NCBI GenBank assembly: GCA_013398015.1
Contig: VZRR01012752.1
Coordinates: 2,127,680-2,191,679 of the forward strand
Length of the DNA: 64,000 bases
Direction of reading: 5' to 3'
Source: Oreocharis arfaki
Taxonomy: Eukaryota; Chordata; Aves; Passeriformes; Paramythiidae
Below are positions 12,271-25,176 of the stretch, piece after piece; the first letter of the stretch is position 1, and each line of letters opens with the position of its first letter. The notes under the pieces are model-generated. The model was not told where the DNA came from. It did not search any database and was given only the letters and a program-made list of their open reading frames with translations. The position numbers were made by a program, and so were the translations under genes.

Positions 12271-14285
12271 CCCTTGGAGACCAGGATTACATCACTTCAA
12301 TCCCCAAACCCCACACCTTCAAACACTGAGCATTATGCCAGATATTAACCCCATGAAGCATCATAACACAGTTTTTTATATGACATTCCACTCCCCAAAG
12401 ATCAGTTTTATTACTTAAAGTATTTTTCTTCTACAGCTTATTTTGATGTTTATACAATAAAAGACTTTGGGCAAGTCTTTTTTTTCACTCACAGTACAAA
12501 TCTATTGACCTAGAATGGTTATTCTTAACTTAAAAATATGAGAATAAAAAGACCATTGAAAAATAATGAAAAATATTACAGAACACAGACAACGAAGCTG
12601 GAAGCTACTTACCATACAGCAGTACCAAATTGTGTTAACAATTACTGCTAAATGCTACTTTTCTCAATAACTCTCTTGGCTGTATTAATTTTTAATAATG
12701 CCCGAGTAGCCTTTCACTGTAGTGTTTTAAAGATCTCATTTTGCTATACTAAGTATAGACTATTTAGTTGGATTTCCATTTTCTAAATAAATAGAAATGC
12801 CAAAGAGTTTTTCTTAAGTTAGGATTGCTTTTAGACCACAAACCTCCCTATCTCCTGGGCAATCTTCAGGATTTCTCAAAGGAATTTTAAAATCAAAATT
12901 CATGTTGGCTGTACTGTCAGCTGCAGCTGTGCCATGTCCTGCTTGTACTGTGAAGTATGTGGTCTCCTCAACCGTTCATGCTCTACAGAATGTATGCATA
13001 ACAGAATTTTCAAACCCATGATTTTTCAAAAACTAATGCAACAAACATACACAGCAAGTTCAGATGTACTGCTTAAGCAAAAACAATTCAATTCTCATCC
13101 TCAAAAATGTTCAGGTTGCTACATCAACTTCTTACTCAGGAATGCCTGAAACCTGCTGTAACTCCACAAGGAGTGTATGAGAGAGGAATTTTGAAGTAGT
13201 AATTTAAACAAGGCGCTCTCAAGATTTCTCTGACCTCCAGAAAGGATTTAGATTGTAATGACACTTCAAGACTTCTACTGTTTTTTTCTGCACTTCTGGA
13301 TAATGCCAGATTTCTAGTACAAGACATATTCAGGATTGATCTCAGCCAGAATAAAATACATTACATGTGCTGCCTTCTTTTCAGAGTGAAGTAATTTCTG
13401 GCTAAAACAGAGCTCCGCTGACTTAAATCAAGTTGAAAAGCCAGTTATGTCCTAACTCCTGCATAAGCAAAGCTCCATTACAAGTACTTGCAGCCATCCT
13501 AACTTCAGAGCACAAGCTAGGACCACAAACCAAAGCTGTGACAAATGATCCAAGAGTTTAAATCTGGACTATAAAAGGCATTTTCTGTTTACACTCTGAA
13601 ACCTCTTAACTGCATTTAGTTTTAAGAGAAGGAGTTCTTAAAAAATTTCAACACAAAGCCCTTTGAAACCCATGTCGGCTTAGACTCTGGTATTAACAGA
13701 TGGTGATAATTCCCTCAGACACCTCAAAAATTAATAAAACGTCATGTAACAAGCCATTTTAAGGTCTCTGTAAATCTAGGCGGACACTGCATCACTGAAA
13801 GAAGATAACCTGTTGCACTCAAGAATTTCCACTCATGCCGTTAGGTTTTTACTTTTTAATGTAAAGCTTCCTTTCAAGAGTACCATTTCTAAATAGCTGA
13901 ACTTCATCTAAACAATTAACAATTCTGGTAATTGTGATACATTTCTGGTACTGTCAGAAAAAAAAAAAGACTCACCTCAGGAAAAATATCAGCTTCAACA
14001 GTCTAAAAGTTATCAGCCTCACTCAGATGAAACTTCTGCTTCCACCCTTTCCCATCCTTCTTGATTGTGCTTAGGTACACTATAGGCTCTTAATACATTA
14101 TAAGCATGTTTGCATTAGTTTGAGCTGTTTGGTTTCCGAAATAGGTAAAGATTAAACTACAACTTCAAGTGACAAAACGGATTGAGTATATCCAAATTTG
14201 TTCTCGAATAGAATTTAATCACACTTTATTAAGGAAAAAAATGCAAACAAGCAAAAACTACTTTACTATAGTTCATTTTCCCTTG
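12270..14285. other. Intronic sequence, no gene
   Basis: No repeat family, coding exon or RNA gene is recognised here. Short poly-A runs are present (for example near 13959). Confidence 0.65.
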
Positions 14286-14287
14286 TT

Positions 14288-14432
14288 ATAGAATCATCAC
14301 AGAACCATAGAACAGCTTGGTTTTGAAGGGAACTTGAAGACCATCTAATTCCAATCCCCCTACCATGGGCAGGGAGACCTTCCACTAGACCAGGTTGCTC
14401 AAAGCCCCATCCAACCTGGCCTTGAAAGTATA
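14288..14432 (-). repeat. CR1 LINE, short 3'-end fragment
   Basis: This plus-strand stretch is the reverse of the last ~145 bp of a CR1. It begins ATAGAATCATCACAGAACCA, a decayed copy of the terminal octamer repeats, continues with CAGCTTGGTTTTGAAGGG and CACTAGACCAGGTTGCTCAA, and stops at CCAACCTGGCCTTGAAAG. It is strongly 5'-truncated and has no coding capacity. Confidence 0.92.
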
Positions 14433-15119
14433 AAAAACCCTTATCCTAATAATAAGGGAAATAATCACAACTGTGAGCACTGGGAGTAATCTGCTTTTGG
14501 ATCTAGAAAATAAATAGAAAATTAATAGTAATTATCAACTTCACTGAAGAACAATCCATTCTAAAGACTGTATCAGCTCCTATTCAGTGAGCACTATGTT
14601 TAAAATGTCAAATACTGTACTGTATCAACTGTGAAAGACTGACTACCTCTCAGCAACTAAGCCTACACGTTGTTCTAGTTACAATGTGTTTATTCCTGTA
14701 CGTTATACGTTACTTTGAATAAACGCCTTTCTGTTCATGAAACATGAACTATAAAAATTTTGTTACACAATCATCTTTGTTTCATATATTAGTTTCTAAG
14801 TTGCACACAGTTACATGCACATAAAGTGCTATTGAATATTTAATCTATAAATATGAGACTATATATAAAGTCATGAATCTATTATTTTTGATGAACACAA
14901 TGCAGAATTTCAACAACTTTGGCTCTATACTGAATTTTATATCTTAATTTTTCCTTCTAATATCAAGCATCTACAGCTTTGAAAACTACACTAACAGCTC
15001 TTCTAGTTTAATTTCTTTTCATGCTAATTTGTTCAATAAGGTAGTATTTATAGTATATGTAAGGAGCCACAAAGTTTCATTAACTCAATATTATGCCATT
15101 AACTTTGTACTTTTCCAGC

Positions 15120-15151
15120 AAAATATAAAATGTAGCTACATTTTATATTTT
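15120..15151. repeat. Perfect 32-bp palindrome without spacer
   Basis: The half-site AAAATATAAAATGTAG (15120-15135) is followed immediately by its exact reverse complement CTACATTTTATATTTT (15136-15151), centred on an AGCT. All 16 pairs match and there is no loop, so it can form a cruciform but only a strained hairpin in RNA. No known transposon terminus is recognised. AT-rich DNA makes palindromes more likely, but 16 consecutive pairs is well beyond what I would expect by chance in a window this size. Confidence 0.95.
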
Positions 15152-15504
15152 TTAAATCCAAGAAATAAAGCTTACATACAACCATAACCGTGATTTGCAG
15201 AACTGACAGTCAGTATTGGGTTTGTGTTTCATCCAAGACTGTCTACTAACAAGCAGGCACAACAGATGAAAAGCAAATGCTCACTGCTGTGGCTCACCAA
15301 GGTCTGTTTTCCTTCTTGGCTGCATGCGGTGCAAATTGTCCTTTGCTGAGTTAGGCACTGCTACACTGGATTATTTGTGATAGATATTGCAGCTCATACT
15401 GTGAGATGAGGAAGACGATTGCTATAATTAAAAGGCTTCCCAGACTCCACCTCCCACTTTTTGCTATCTGCACAAGGAGAATAAAGATCTAAATGTGTGA
15501 ATGA

Positions 15505-15740
15505 TTAAGGGATTGGAACATCAGACATACAAAGAAAGGCTGAAAAGAGCTTGGATTATCTAGCCTTAAGAGAAGGTTTGAAGAGATCTTATAAATGTGC
15601 ACTTGTAGGGGGGGTAGGGTGGGCATGGAATAGACACAAGGGAGCCACTCTTCTCAGTGGTGTGTACCAGCCCAGGATAGTATGACAAAGTTTCTTTTCA
15701 GATGAACTCAATTCACTTCAGCCTTCGATAGTAGACTCAG
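15505..15740 (+). repeat. CR1 LINE, old degenerate fragment
   Basis: The plus strand carries a weak but ordered match to the CR1 ORF2 C-terminal region. The ordered pieces are GAACATCAGACATACAAAGA then AAAGGCTGAAAAGAGCTTGG, TAGCCTTAAGAGAAGG and the AGATCTTATAAATGTG block, followed by AGGGAGCCACTCTTCTCAG. The copy has many substitutions and small indels, so it is one of the older insertions in the window. Confidence 0.7.
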
Positions 15741-18700
15741 CTCTAACAAGGTCTTCTTGTAAGTCTATTTCTGCATTCACACAGTGCTCTCTAACGTACC
15801 AAAAGATGCAATGGAGACTGCAACATTTCCATGAGAAACAGAGTGGATAAGAAAGTCTTTCCAATCGCCTAATAAGCTACATAAAACAAAACAAACAAAA
15901 GCCAGAGTTCTGCAGGTGCTTTGAAGATATATATGCCATAGCTGAAGATACAGAAGCAGCAGCAGCAAAGATTTTCAGAACCTCAGAGACTAAAGCACAG
16001 GGCAAGGGCTCCAAAAGTCTCTTGAGGGGAAAGAGAAGAATGAAACAGCATCCATCTCTTGAGCAGATTGCTTGGAAGACCTTATTCAATCCAATGCAGT
16101 CTTACACCAACGTTTCCGTAAGTTTCAGCTCTTCAGTAGATGAATATTAACAGCCAAGAAGCCATCAGTCAGAGATATGACTCATAAATATTGCACACAC
16201 CTTGCCATTTACAAAAACAGATAATTTATTTTGCTGGAACAACAGCAGGAAAAGAGAGGGTGCTGAGCTTTTATTTGAGCTCTCAACCTCAAAAGAAAAC
16301 AAGAAAAGCCACCAGCTTTGAAAGTGTAACACTCCACTTAGCTAGGTTCTTTACTTCCTTTCTTATTCCATAACTTGAAATAGCAAAAAATGCAGCTTTC
16401 AGAGGCCCCTCCTTAAATTTCATTATTGACATAAAAATTGTAATTCGAAGAGCAATGAAGCTGATATTTTCCTATAAAATAGGCTTCCCTCTCTTTTTAG
16501 GCAAAAAGTCTTTACCCATTCTCTCAACATTCCAATTCCAGATGCAGTTAATGTCCTTTAGCAAAGATGCTAAATCCCCAAGTCCATTCTTCAGACCCCT
16601 GGGAAGCTCATTCTCCTTGCAGTCTCGTATCTACTAGCTGATGTTTGTTCCCAATATGAAGATGCTACGCAACTGGAGCTGATACAGCTCTGTAGGTCTG
16701 TTCTGATGTGTGTGTTCAATTGGAAGGGGCAGGCAGCTTTCCTGTTCTGACAGCTACAAAAACATCCATTCAATTTTAAGCAGGAATGCACCCCTGATTT
16801 CAAGTCTCTTTTTCCCTTTTTTTTTTAATTAAAGGTTTTTAACATTAACAGTGACATAGGGAGATTTTTCACTCCCAATTAAATCAAGAAATTTTTTTTT
16901 TATGCAGTGAGCTACTAAATAATGCTGAAGATTAAGGACAAACTCTGACTGGTCAGGCACAAGAATACAAAATGGCTTGGCTTCAGTTGGTTCATTACTA
17001 GCTTGAGTGTGTATTATCATGGCTACTATTCTATATTTAATGAAAGCATATTTTATTGTTTTCTATAACTCTGTAGTAGGGGTCTGTTCCAACAGGTTTG
17101 TATGGGATCTTTTCTCAATCAAAGGACAGGTTTTCAAATCCATGTTTGCGTTTATAAATATTCAAACTATTTTCTTCTTATGAACAACAAACATTTTAAA
17201 ACAAAATTTTAAAAACCCAAACCTGCTACAGTGGCCCTTAAAGCAGGCAATCGAAATTCAATAAAAGCTGGAAAACTTTGTGTAACTTAGTATTTATCAC
17301 AGAACGTGAAAACTTATAAAGCAAAAAAAGAAGTAAGATCTCATAAAACTGATTACAATGCCTCATTGATTTTGAAGAATCTGCTCAAAGAATGATTATT
17401 TCCATCCTCCTGTCTACACTGTCCCAGTACTACAAAAGCCATGAGGTAACAAAAAGCATGATATGAATAACAACTTCACTTGTTAGTGAATATTTTGTCC
17501 TATCTCAATTCCAGCTAATTTCAAAACTTAATACTTATTCTGCATAGTTAAGGAAGGCTTTCAACTGTTAAACAAAGAGCAGTGAAAGAAACATCATTTT
17601 TCAAAGACAGATGCCAAGCATTTGTAAGCTGTTGAACAGCATTAGCAGTACTCGCATTTATACAAGCTTTCAGTGAATTGTCATGGTGGAACGATTTCAG
17701 TGATGCAACCCAATTTTAAAGCAAAGCAGGGTAATCACATTATAGGGTTGCATTAAAATTAATAAACTGACATTGCTGGTATAAACCCCAGTAACACCAA
17801 AACTACCTAGACTTACTTATTTACCAAAGGTTATTATTTTCCATCTATGCCAGAAGTACAAAAAATGCTAAACCGTAAAAATTACCGGAATGCAATTTTA
17901 GCAGACAACCGGTAGGTTGATCAGAAGTCGAGGTGCTTCTATACCGGAAATAACAGATAATCTTTCTCTTAGATATTGATGTCATTAACAATCTTCTTAA
18001 ATTGGAAGTTATGAAATTACAGTTCAAATAGCTGAAATCCTATGGATCATCTCAATCCTATGGATGTTTCTAGGGAAGTGGAATCTACTTTCCTATGGAA
18101 GTGGATGTTTCTATCATTAAGGAAGCAACATGAGACTCTCCACAAATAAAATGTTTTTTTAATTGTTCATTATCTTTATGCTGACAATATATCAGATACT
18201 GTATCATTATAGTACATCTACACCAAACTCTTGCAAGACAGATGTGAGAGGTAGGTCATCAAATCCAAAACTGATGTTTCAAAAGATCTGCTGCCTCCGA
18301 TTATAAAAGCAAGTCCTAAACTTGATTCAGACTTAAAGAAAGCTTAAAGGTTCTATCCATGCAAGAATTAGTAAAACTCCACAATGGGTATTTCCATAAA
18401 AACAAATGGTAATTAATGATCAAATTTCACTAAAAAATAAATGGAACTTCATCAGCATGAACACACACTACTAATTGACCCTCTTTCCACCAGGCACATT
18501 GAATATATAATGAGGTAGCTGCAATGATACTGCTCTGTGTAAAGTACAGTAAAGCACTGTACACTAATGGAAGAGCAACACAAATTGATCTGAAATAGAT
18601 TTACTGAGACAGGCTCAAATACCAAATGGAAAAGGTGTAGAACCAAGTAATGAACAGGTAAGACTAAGAGGTTGATTTAAAATAGCTTAGATAGCTTATT

Positions 18701-21700
18701 AAGTTAATATTCTGTTAATACGGTGCACAGCATTTATCAGAAAAGATTCAGTTTTGTTACTAACCCAATCACAGATTCCATTCCACTTTGACTAAATTCA
18801 ACAGAGTGCAAAACAGGAACAAACACTTTGGTAGGAATTCAGAGATGATTATGCAGGTTTCAGGTGTTAGTTTTTGGTTGGGTTTTTTTAGGGATGCAAT
18901 ATAGACAGTTATTCATGTATTTAAGATACATGAGTGAAGACACTGAAAAAAAATTAACATAAGAGAAAAAACTGCACCACAGCCTCTTAGACCTCAGCCT
19001 CGTCAATGTTATGAGCCATGACCCCAAGTTCTACCCCTTTGAGTGCTCATTTGAAAGCAGGGACGGGAGAAATTACGGATCTTAGAGAGAAAGATTAGTG
19101 TATAACCAAGTACACAGCTAAACACTCAGTCTTGTAAAACACATGGCTTAAATGGGGAATCAAGTCAAAATTTTGTAAAAATAGCATCTTGATATAGAAA
19201 GGTGCTAACCCTTTGCTTGATGCAAAGGGATAAAACACAAGTAGAGTCTCAGGAGGGAGTAGGGGGAAAGGCCAAGGATTGCAGGCATTTTTTCAATACC
19301 AGTCTCACAATTTTATTACTTCAGTGTGACAGAAATAAAAAAGCCTCCAAGTATTCACCTCCCTTATAATCCATGAACTGAATCTTGTAAAGACAAGTGA
19401 GAAGTAAATTTAAGTAAGATGCAAAGCTAAGAAGAAAATAGCTATTCAGAGTTAAGCATTAAGGAACACTCAGTTATATGCTCAACATGACAGATTTTTA
19501 AAAGCTATTGCCTATAGAAATGTATCAACCCCTCTTAACAGAACCCCAGCAGATTCCAAGCCACCTGCTGAGATACCATTAGTGCTTTATGACTGATACA
19601 AAGATTGAAAAAACTTCTCAGCCATAAACACCTACTGCCAAAGATTAAATAAAAAAGCCCCCCAAAAAATCAGTTACACTAAAATAATTAAACGAACATT
19701 TAGTCATTCAAACATTTTCTATAACCAAAACTAAGTTTTCCACAGAAGCATTAAATGATGACAACAGCTACGGTTCTCTAAAGTAGCTGCCCACGGAATG
19801 TTATGACAAACTCTCACATTAGATACTCTCTTTTCATTCGGCTCTGGTAGCTTGTACAGTAATATCCAAACACAGATTAGTTGGATAGATGAGCAGGGAC
19901 CAACAGATCAGTGGGACAGACAGTAACTTGGACAAGGACTGCCACATTCAGTTAAGTATTACCCAAACAAAAAGCAAACAAACAAAACCCCCAAAAATCC
20001 CAACTCCAAAATTTCACCTAACTTCACATTTTGATTAGCACCATCTATCAGCAGAGAATTATACTCTAAATGAGAAGGCTTTCACCAAGAAAATGGAATA
20101 AGATTCTCAAGCCTGCAAAACTAGTGTCACAAGAAAAACAGGTGTCATATGATGGAGGCTACAGCTCAGGAGGCCCACGCTTTCTCAGACTACAACAGCA
20201 TCCAATGAACAAAAGTGTTTCTTCCTCCCAACATAAAAGTAGAACTGTGCCATGGGACAGTGCAGAAACCAAAACTGTAAATGGATTCAAGGAACTCAAA
20301 GCCAACTATAGCTTAAGAAGATCCTCAACCAACCTCTGAAGAAAAGAAGTAGTAAAGGAAAAAAAACAAAAAAACCCAAAACCTATCTTTCTTACACAGG
20401 CCTCCCTTTACATTTTTCCTTATGCCCACTACTACAGAAAGCCTGTAAATCTCTCACATAATTCAACCCATTTGCTCTGAAGCTGCAAATGCCACTCCTA
20501 CGAGTACACAATGTGACAGAGCACTAAAAAATGGCTTACCTCTTGTGATGGGTGACTAACACTGAAGTAGGATGGAACAGCCAAGAAAACGAGAAGAGCT
20601 AGGCAGAAGCGTGGGCTGCAGTCAACAAGAACAGAAAAAGACTTTTTGAACTAAGCCTGGTGTTTGACCTACTTCTTACAAGCACTCTCCAGCCTGACAA
20701 AACATATATAAAAGCCTTCCAGATTGCACAAGGAGAACCCTGGTCAGCTACACCTGTATCAGATTGAAATCTGTTCAAATCTGCATCACATCATCTGTTC
20801 AAGATGTACAGGCAAAATAAGCAGCATGTTTCAGCACCAGCTACAACTTCTTAGTATCATTCAGCTTCCCGTTCTACTTGCTTATTGTGTACTGCCATAG
20901 AATCAGCACTACAAAACCCAAAATCAAAAATGGTAGGAAATTCAAACTGAAACAGAGAAAGGTTCCTAAAGGCTAAGAAACAATGCAACTCACATAGTTG
21001 TGTTTGATCGAAGATGGCCAAACAAGAGTCAGTTAAAATACACATGGAAGAAAAAATTCCCAAGACCACTAAAATACTGGAAAAGCAGAGAACTGAGAAA
21101 GCAAGTCAGTAAAATAATAGAAGGAAAGACCAGTCAATGTATATTAAAGAAAACTAATTAAAGTCATGTGTGGAAACTTTGCACAAGGATAAAAGATAAA
21201 CAAAAGTAGACAAAGAGGAAGAATACAGGTAGACAGAATGACCCACTTCCACTTTAATATCACATTTTCTGGAGCACATGGTGTAGAACTTTATTTTAAA
21301 CATCAGTCTAACAGCAACAAGCACAGCTACCATGCAGTAACAACATCCTTGACATCACCCTAAGAAAACTAATAGAGCTGTTCAAAGGGGAAAGGCCTCC
21401 TCATCAACAGAAGCACAGAACTGGTATCAAAAAATCCCTGAAGAGAAACCCCTTGGAGCAATTAGAGGATTACACCGTTTTTAAGGAAAGCCCTTTCTAG
21501 TTTGGTGCTTTGCAGTACACAAGGGTCAGTGAACACACATCTCAGACAGAGCATGCTGAGCCTGGGAATTCGTACTAAACCCAGGGACCAAAACCAAAAC
21601 AAGCACCATCACAGAAGAACGCATACAGCGTCATACAGCGAGGCAGAAAACCAAAAAGAACACAATATTCTACAAAATCATTCTAAAAAAGCATTCAGCT

Positions 21701-24585
21701 CATAGATTCTTAAGATCTTCTAACCTTCGCAGTACTAACACCAGCAGGTCTTTCTAAGGATAACTGAGTCCTTCATAGGCATTGGCATATAAAAGGCCGA
21801 ACCCTCTCTCCATTATGTCTTCCGCTATAATGTTAAACAATGAAAAATAACACAAGCAATACTAGATATTCTACTAAGTGATACTGCATTAAACAAGCTC
21901 ACGAGTTTAACAGAACTTTGAACACAGCAAGTTCTGAGGAAACACTAAGAAAATTATCAAGAGAAACAACCAATCTCATAAACAATGGAGGCATGCTCAA
22001 GAACAAAAAACTGTGAGCTGAAAGTCCACTGTTAAAATTTGGCAAGGCTGAAAATCCAACAAGAGCAGAAAGATTTTCAGCACTACAAAAAATACACTTC
22101 CTCACCTCACAGACACAATAAATCACTATGTCCATCAATATCAGAAGGCACTACAGGATTAAGTCCAAAGTGCAGTAATAGAGATCGCAGTGTGCGACCA
22201 CCAAAACAAACATCTAAATGTAAAAACTCTCGAAGAGAAACCCTAAAAGCACAACTTAACAGGAAAGAAGAGTGACAACCTCCATGACAAGGGCACACCA
22301 AAACAAAGTTTTGTCTTGGACATTTACTGCTGCTTCCACGCAGATTCAGGAAGAATGAATAGACTTATTTAAGCTTTACACAAAAGACAGCAACAATCTC
22401 AGATAAGAACATTTTAAAAGTATCTCCATCTTTAACTTCTGATTCTCTCTGATAATAAAACATCTCAGCTATGAAGAATTATTATCCTAAAAAGCTATTA
22501 CCAAACAGCTTATAGCAACCCAATATGGCATAGTATAGGTTATATTTCTCTCAGAGACTTAACATATCAACTGACATATCAAAACAAGATCAGCTCTTTA
22601 GCACTGTTCAATCATTATCACACTTGCATCAAAAGTCATTCAGGAGTAGTACAGGTAAAGACTAAAGAAAAACAAAACAAAAAAACCCCCAAACTAAATG
22701 GTTCTCTCTACCTCCAGCCACCTCTTGAAGAATGCTAAAATAGAAAACTGCACTTTATTTCAAGTTGCTACTAAAATCCATAAGACAGAATCAGACGATG
22801 TTCAGTAGTTTAGGCATATGCCATCAGCTTTACTTTGTATCTGCCATATCCCCTGTTTGTTTCATATGTGAGTAACTTAAGTTTAAAATATAAAAATGTA
22901 ATTTTGGAACATTTACTGCACTGAGAAGAAAAAAATTACAGACACAATATAACCTCCCTCTGCTTTGGGAATACTGACTATTGTACATTAGTGTCCATCT
23001 GTTAAGTAATGACTGATCCAGGATGCATCGCTGCTGCAGCAGACTCACAAGTAGTTTCACATTCATACACCTCTCCCAGTGCTGAAAGAACTGTTAAACA
23101 CTCTTGTGTTTATTTTAAAATATAAACATTGTTATGAGCAACAGGAACTAATCAGCAGGTGTATCTTACATGCAAACAGAGGATGTCCTCCACGCAAATA
23201 CCAAAACATACTCTTAGCCTCTCCACCAAAGACAAGCCAATGTTAATCCAGTTGCTGGTACACTAACAGCCAGAATTAAAATGAGCTTAAATATCAATAA
23301 GAATGACAGAAGAAAGAAAACCAGAAAAGGATTAAACATCTTTGTATCTGTCATGATCTATACAAAGCCAGTTAATAAAATAACTGCATGTCATTCACTT
23401 GAGTGCTACTTTTAAAGAAATGGGTAATAAACCAATGAAGTTATGATGACTTGTACCACACTTGTACAAAGAACAAAAATAAAATTTACAAGTCACATTT
23501 CAAGCCATCAACCAGCTTGTGGAGAGGATTGGGAAATATACCAGATTACTGTTTTGACATATTCACAAAACTATCAGTTTTAACCCTATGTGTTCAGATA
23601 AGCTATAAATATTAAAACGATCTGACCAAATTACGTCCTTCCCTGCATGCTGCAGCTTCTCCATTCAGTCTGAGCTAGGTCAAATGCAAATAACTGTCAA
23701 ACAGAAGAATACATCTTTTTAAAGTGTTTGAAACAAAATATATTCTCTACATGACTTTGTATAAAATGATTGGAGGTTAGAAGCACTAAACTCATTCGAA
23801 ACAAAGGCAGTTTCAATTAATCGGCATTCAGTTTTGAGCAGTCTTTTTTTATTCTATTCTAGATGCAAAATTTGAGGATATTTCATTGACGGAATTGCTT
23901 CAAAAGCTTTGCTGCAGCAAATCTTGCATTCAGGAACAGCACCAAATTGCACATAATTGAAAGTGATTCATTTTTAGATGCACTCGCTTGGCTTCTGTAG
24001 GTTCCTCAGGCTTTGGTGTAGGTAGCGCAAAAACATTAAGTCATACAGTCCTGCAGTAACTCTTTCACTCCATGAAGTGAGCAGCTGACTAAGGAGCTAC
24101 GTTTTAACATTTTCTCCTTGTTTCTGCTATTTACCCCTGTACAACAGAATTTTGCAATGTACAGACCTTGGACCAAAGTAGCAACAACAGTTACTTCACA
24201 GACAAGAACGTGTTTTGGAAAGCATAGCAGGTTATTAAGACATGGGCAACCCAATACAATACTACAATACAACTAACTCTTTATTACAGATATTAAAGCG
24301 TTTTAAATCCTTGCAAAAATCTCCCTCCTCCCCCTTCCTCCACATAAAATGCTCAAGTAGCTCTGATCTAACAGGGTTAAACCCTTCACATGTTTCAGGC
24401 ACCAAGAAAAGATACCAGCTCAGGCTGGGCTTTTTTAACGTTTTTCAAATAAAAACAGATACTACATTCATGCCACACTTCTTCCCAAAAGGAAGCTACT
24501 AGGCTAAAGGGCAGCGTCCATAACACTAAACTGCGAATTACTTAATCTCCTTATTTTTCACACTGTAAATTGCACACACTACATT
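15740..24585. other. Intronic sequence, no gene
   Basis: This long stretch of intron DNA is markedly A-rich on the plus strand (for example 21181-21240). It has small local duplications, such as the repeated TCCTATGGAT and GTGGATGTTTCT pieces at 18040-18110. I see no recognised repeat family, no RNA gene and no exon with conserved protein content. The longest open frame, 89 codons at 20070-20339, has biased A-rich codons and no family resemblance. Confidence 0.6.
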
Positions 24586-24841
24586 CTGCAGGAGGCGGCC
24601 GGGATGAGGCTCTGGGAAGGGGAAGAATGGCCTGTCTGTACTAGGCAGGGTCCTGCGTGGAGTTTAGGGAGCGCTGAGGGGGCTTCTGTCACACGCACGA
24701 CGAGGAGATGAGCAGGTCGCGGCACTAACGAGGAGAGAGAGGCACAAGAGGAGTTTGGGAAGGGAGGATGGTTGGAGAAGGGCCGTACGTGTAGGAGGGA
24801 CACGGGGGCTGGGAGAATGCAGGTCCCTGTCGGGTGCCACA

Positions 24842-24871
24842 GGGGCGGAGGGGCGCGGGGGCAGCTCCGGG
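24842..24871 (+). other. G-quadruplex motif in intron 1
   Basis: Four G-runs (GGGG 24842-24845, GGGG 24850-24853, GGGGG 24857-24861, GGG 24869-24871) are separated by loops of 4, 3 and 7 bases. This meets the standard G3+N1-7 definition. The G-rich strand is the template strand of NBEA, about 70 bases downstream of the exon 1 donor. Confidence 0.75.
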
Positions 24872-24937
24872 AGGAGATGGGCTGCGCGGGCCGGTGCCCG
24901 CCGGGGCGTCACCGGGGCGGGGTGCCCGGCCGCTTAC

Positions 24938-25176
24938 CAGGTTCAGCACCGTCTCCACGATGTCCCGGTTGCTGACCTCCCCAACCTGGATGAGTCCGAT
25001 GAGGACGGCGAATTTCATCCGGATATTGCGGATCGGCACCGACGGGTTAATCATCCCCGCGGGGAGCACCACGGACCCGGAGCCCGACGCCCTAAGCTCC
25101 CCCATCACCGCGACGCTACTGCCGCTGCCGCCTCCGCCTCCACCGCCGGCCCCGACGGAGATGAGTCCCGCGGGCT
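24938..25176 (-). CDS. NBEA: Neurobeachin, coding exon 1 (5' end in gap)
   Basis: Neurobeachin is a very large BEACH-domain scaffold and PKA-anchoring protein of neurons, involved in membrane traffic and synaptic receptor delivery. This exon encodes its N-terminus. The 79 visible residues include a glycine-rich start (GLISVGAG then seven further glycines), MGELRASGSGS at the internal Met whose codon starts at 25105, and the highly conserved INPSVPIRNIRMKFAVLIGL followed by IQVGEVSNRDIVETVLNL. The vertebrate protein continues LVGGEFDLEM from exon 2. The paralogue LRBA shares the MKFAVL and GEVSNRDIVETV parts but differs in the glycine-rich and INPSVPIRN parts, so NBEA is the better call. The exon ends AAC CTG with donor GTAAGC (GT at 24937-24936), phase 0. 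The authentic start codon and about the first 16 residues fall in the N gap. The frames that run across the N block in other registers are artefacts. Confidence 0.97.
25062..25082 (+). promoter_or_regulatory. Partial RE1 (REST)-like motif in exon 1
   Basis: AGCACCACGGAC at 25065-25076 matches twelve consecutive positions of the RE1 consensus as I know it. The leading TTC and most of the right-hand half are not matched. The bases also encode conserved residues, so coding constraint alone could explain them. Binding is inference. Confidence 0.2.

Larger units (their letters stand above)
1..24937 (-). other. NBEA: NBEA intron 1 (5' part)
   Basis: Everything left of the exon 1 donor lies inside the first intron, because NBEA is read on the minus strand and its next exon would lie at lower coordinates. 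I looked for the start of exon 2, which in NBEA continues with the residues LVGGEFDLEM, and did not see it on the minus strand, so the intron extends beyond the window. A very long first intron is usual for this large gene. The sequence is AT-rich, unconserved in appearance, full of stop codons in all frames, and interrupted by the repeats listed separately. The plus strand is mildly A-rich, as expected for the template strand of a transcribed gene. Confidence 0.9.

Noticed and set aside
11687..12418. 243-codon plus-strand open frame
   Set aside because: It lies wholly in the antisense of an ERVL-type LTR and reads through its internal 45-50 bp units and beyond. Composition (Ser, Leu, Pro, His) follows the repeat, not a protein family.
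20070..20339. 89-codon plus-strand open frame in intron 1
   Set aside because: It follows the A-rich composition of the region, is antisense to NBEA, and shows no domain or splice structure.
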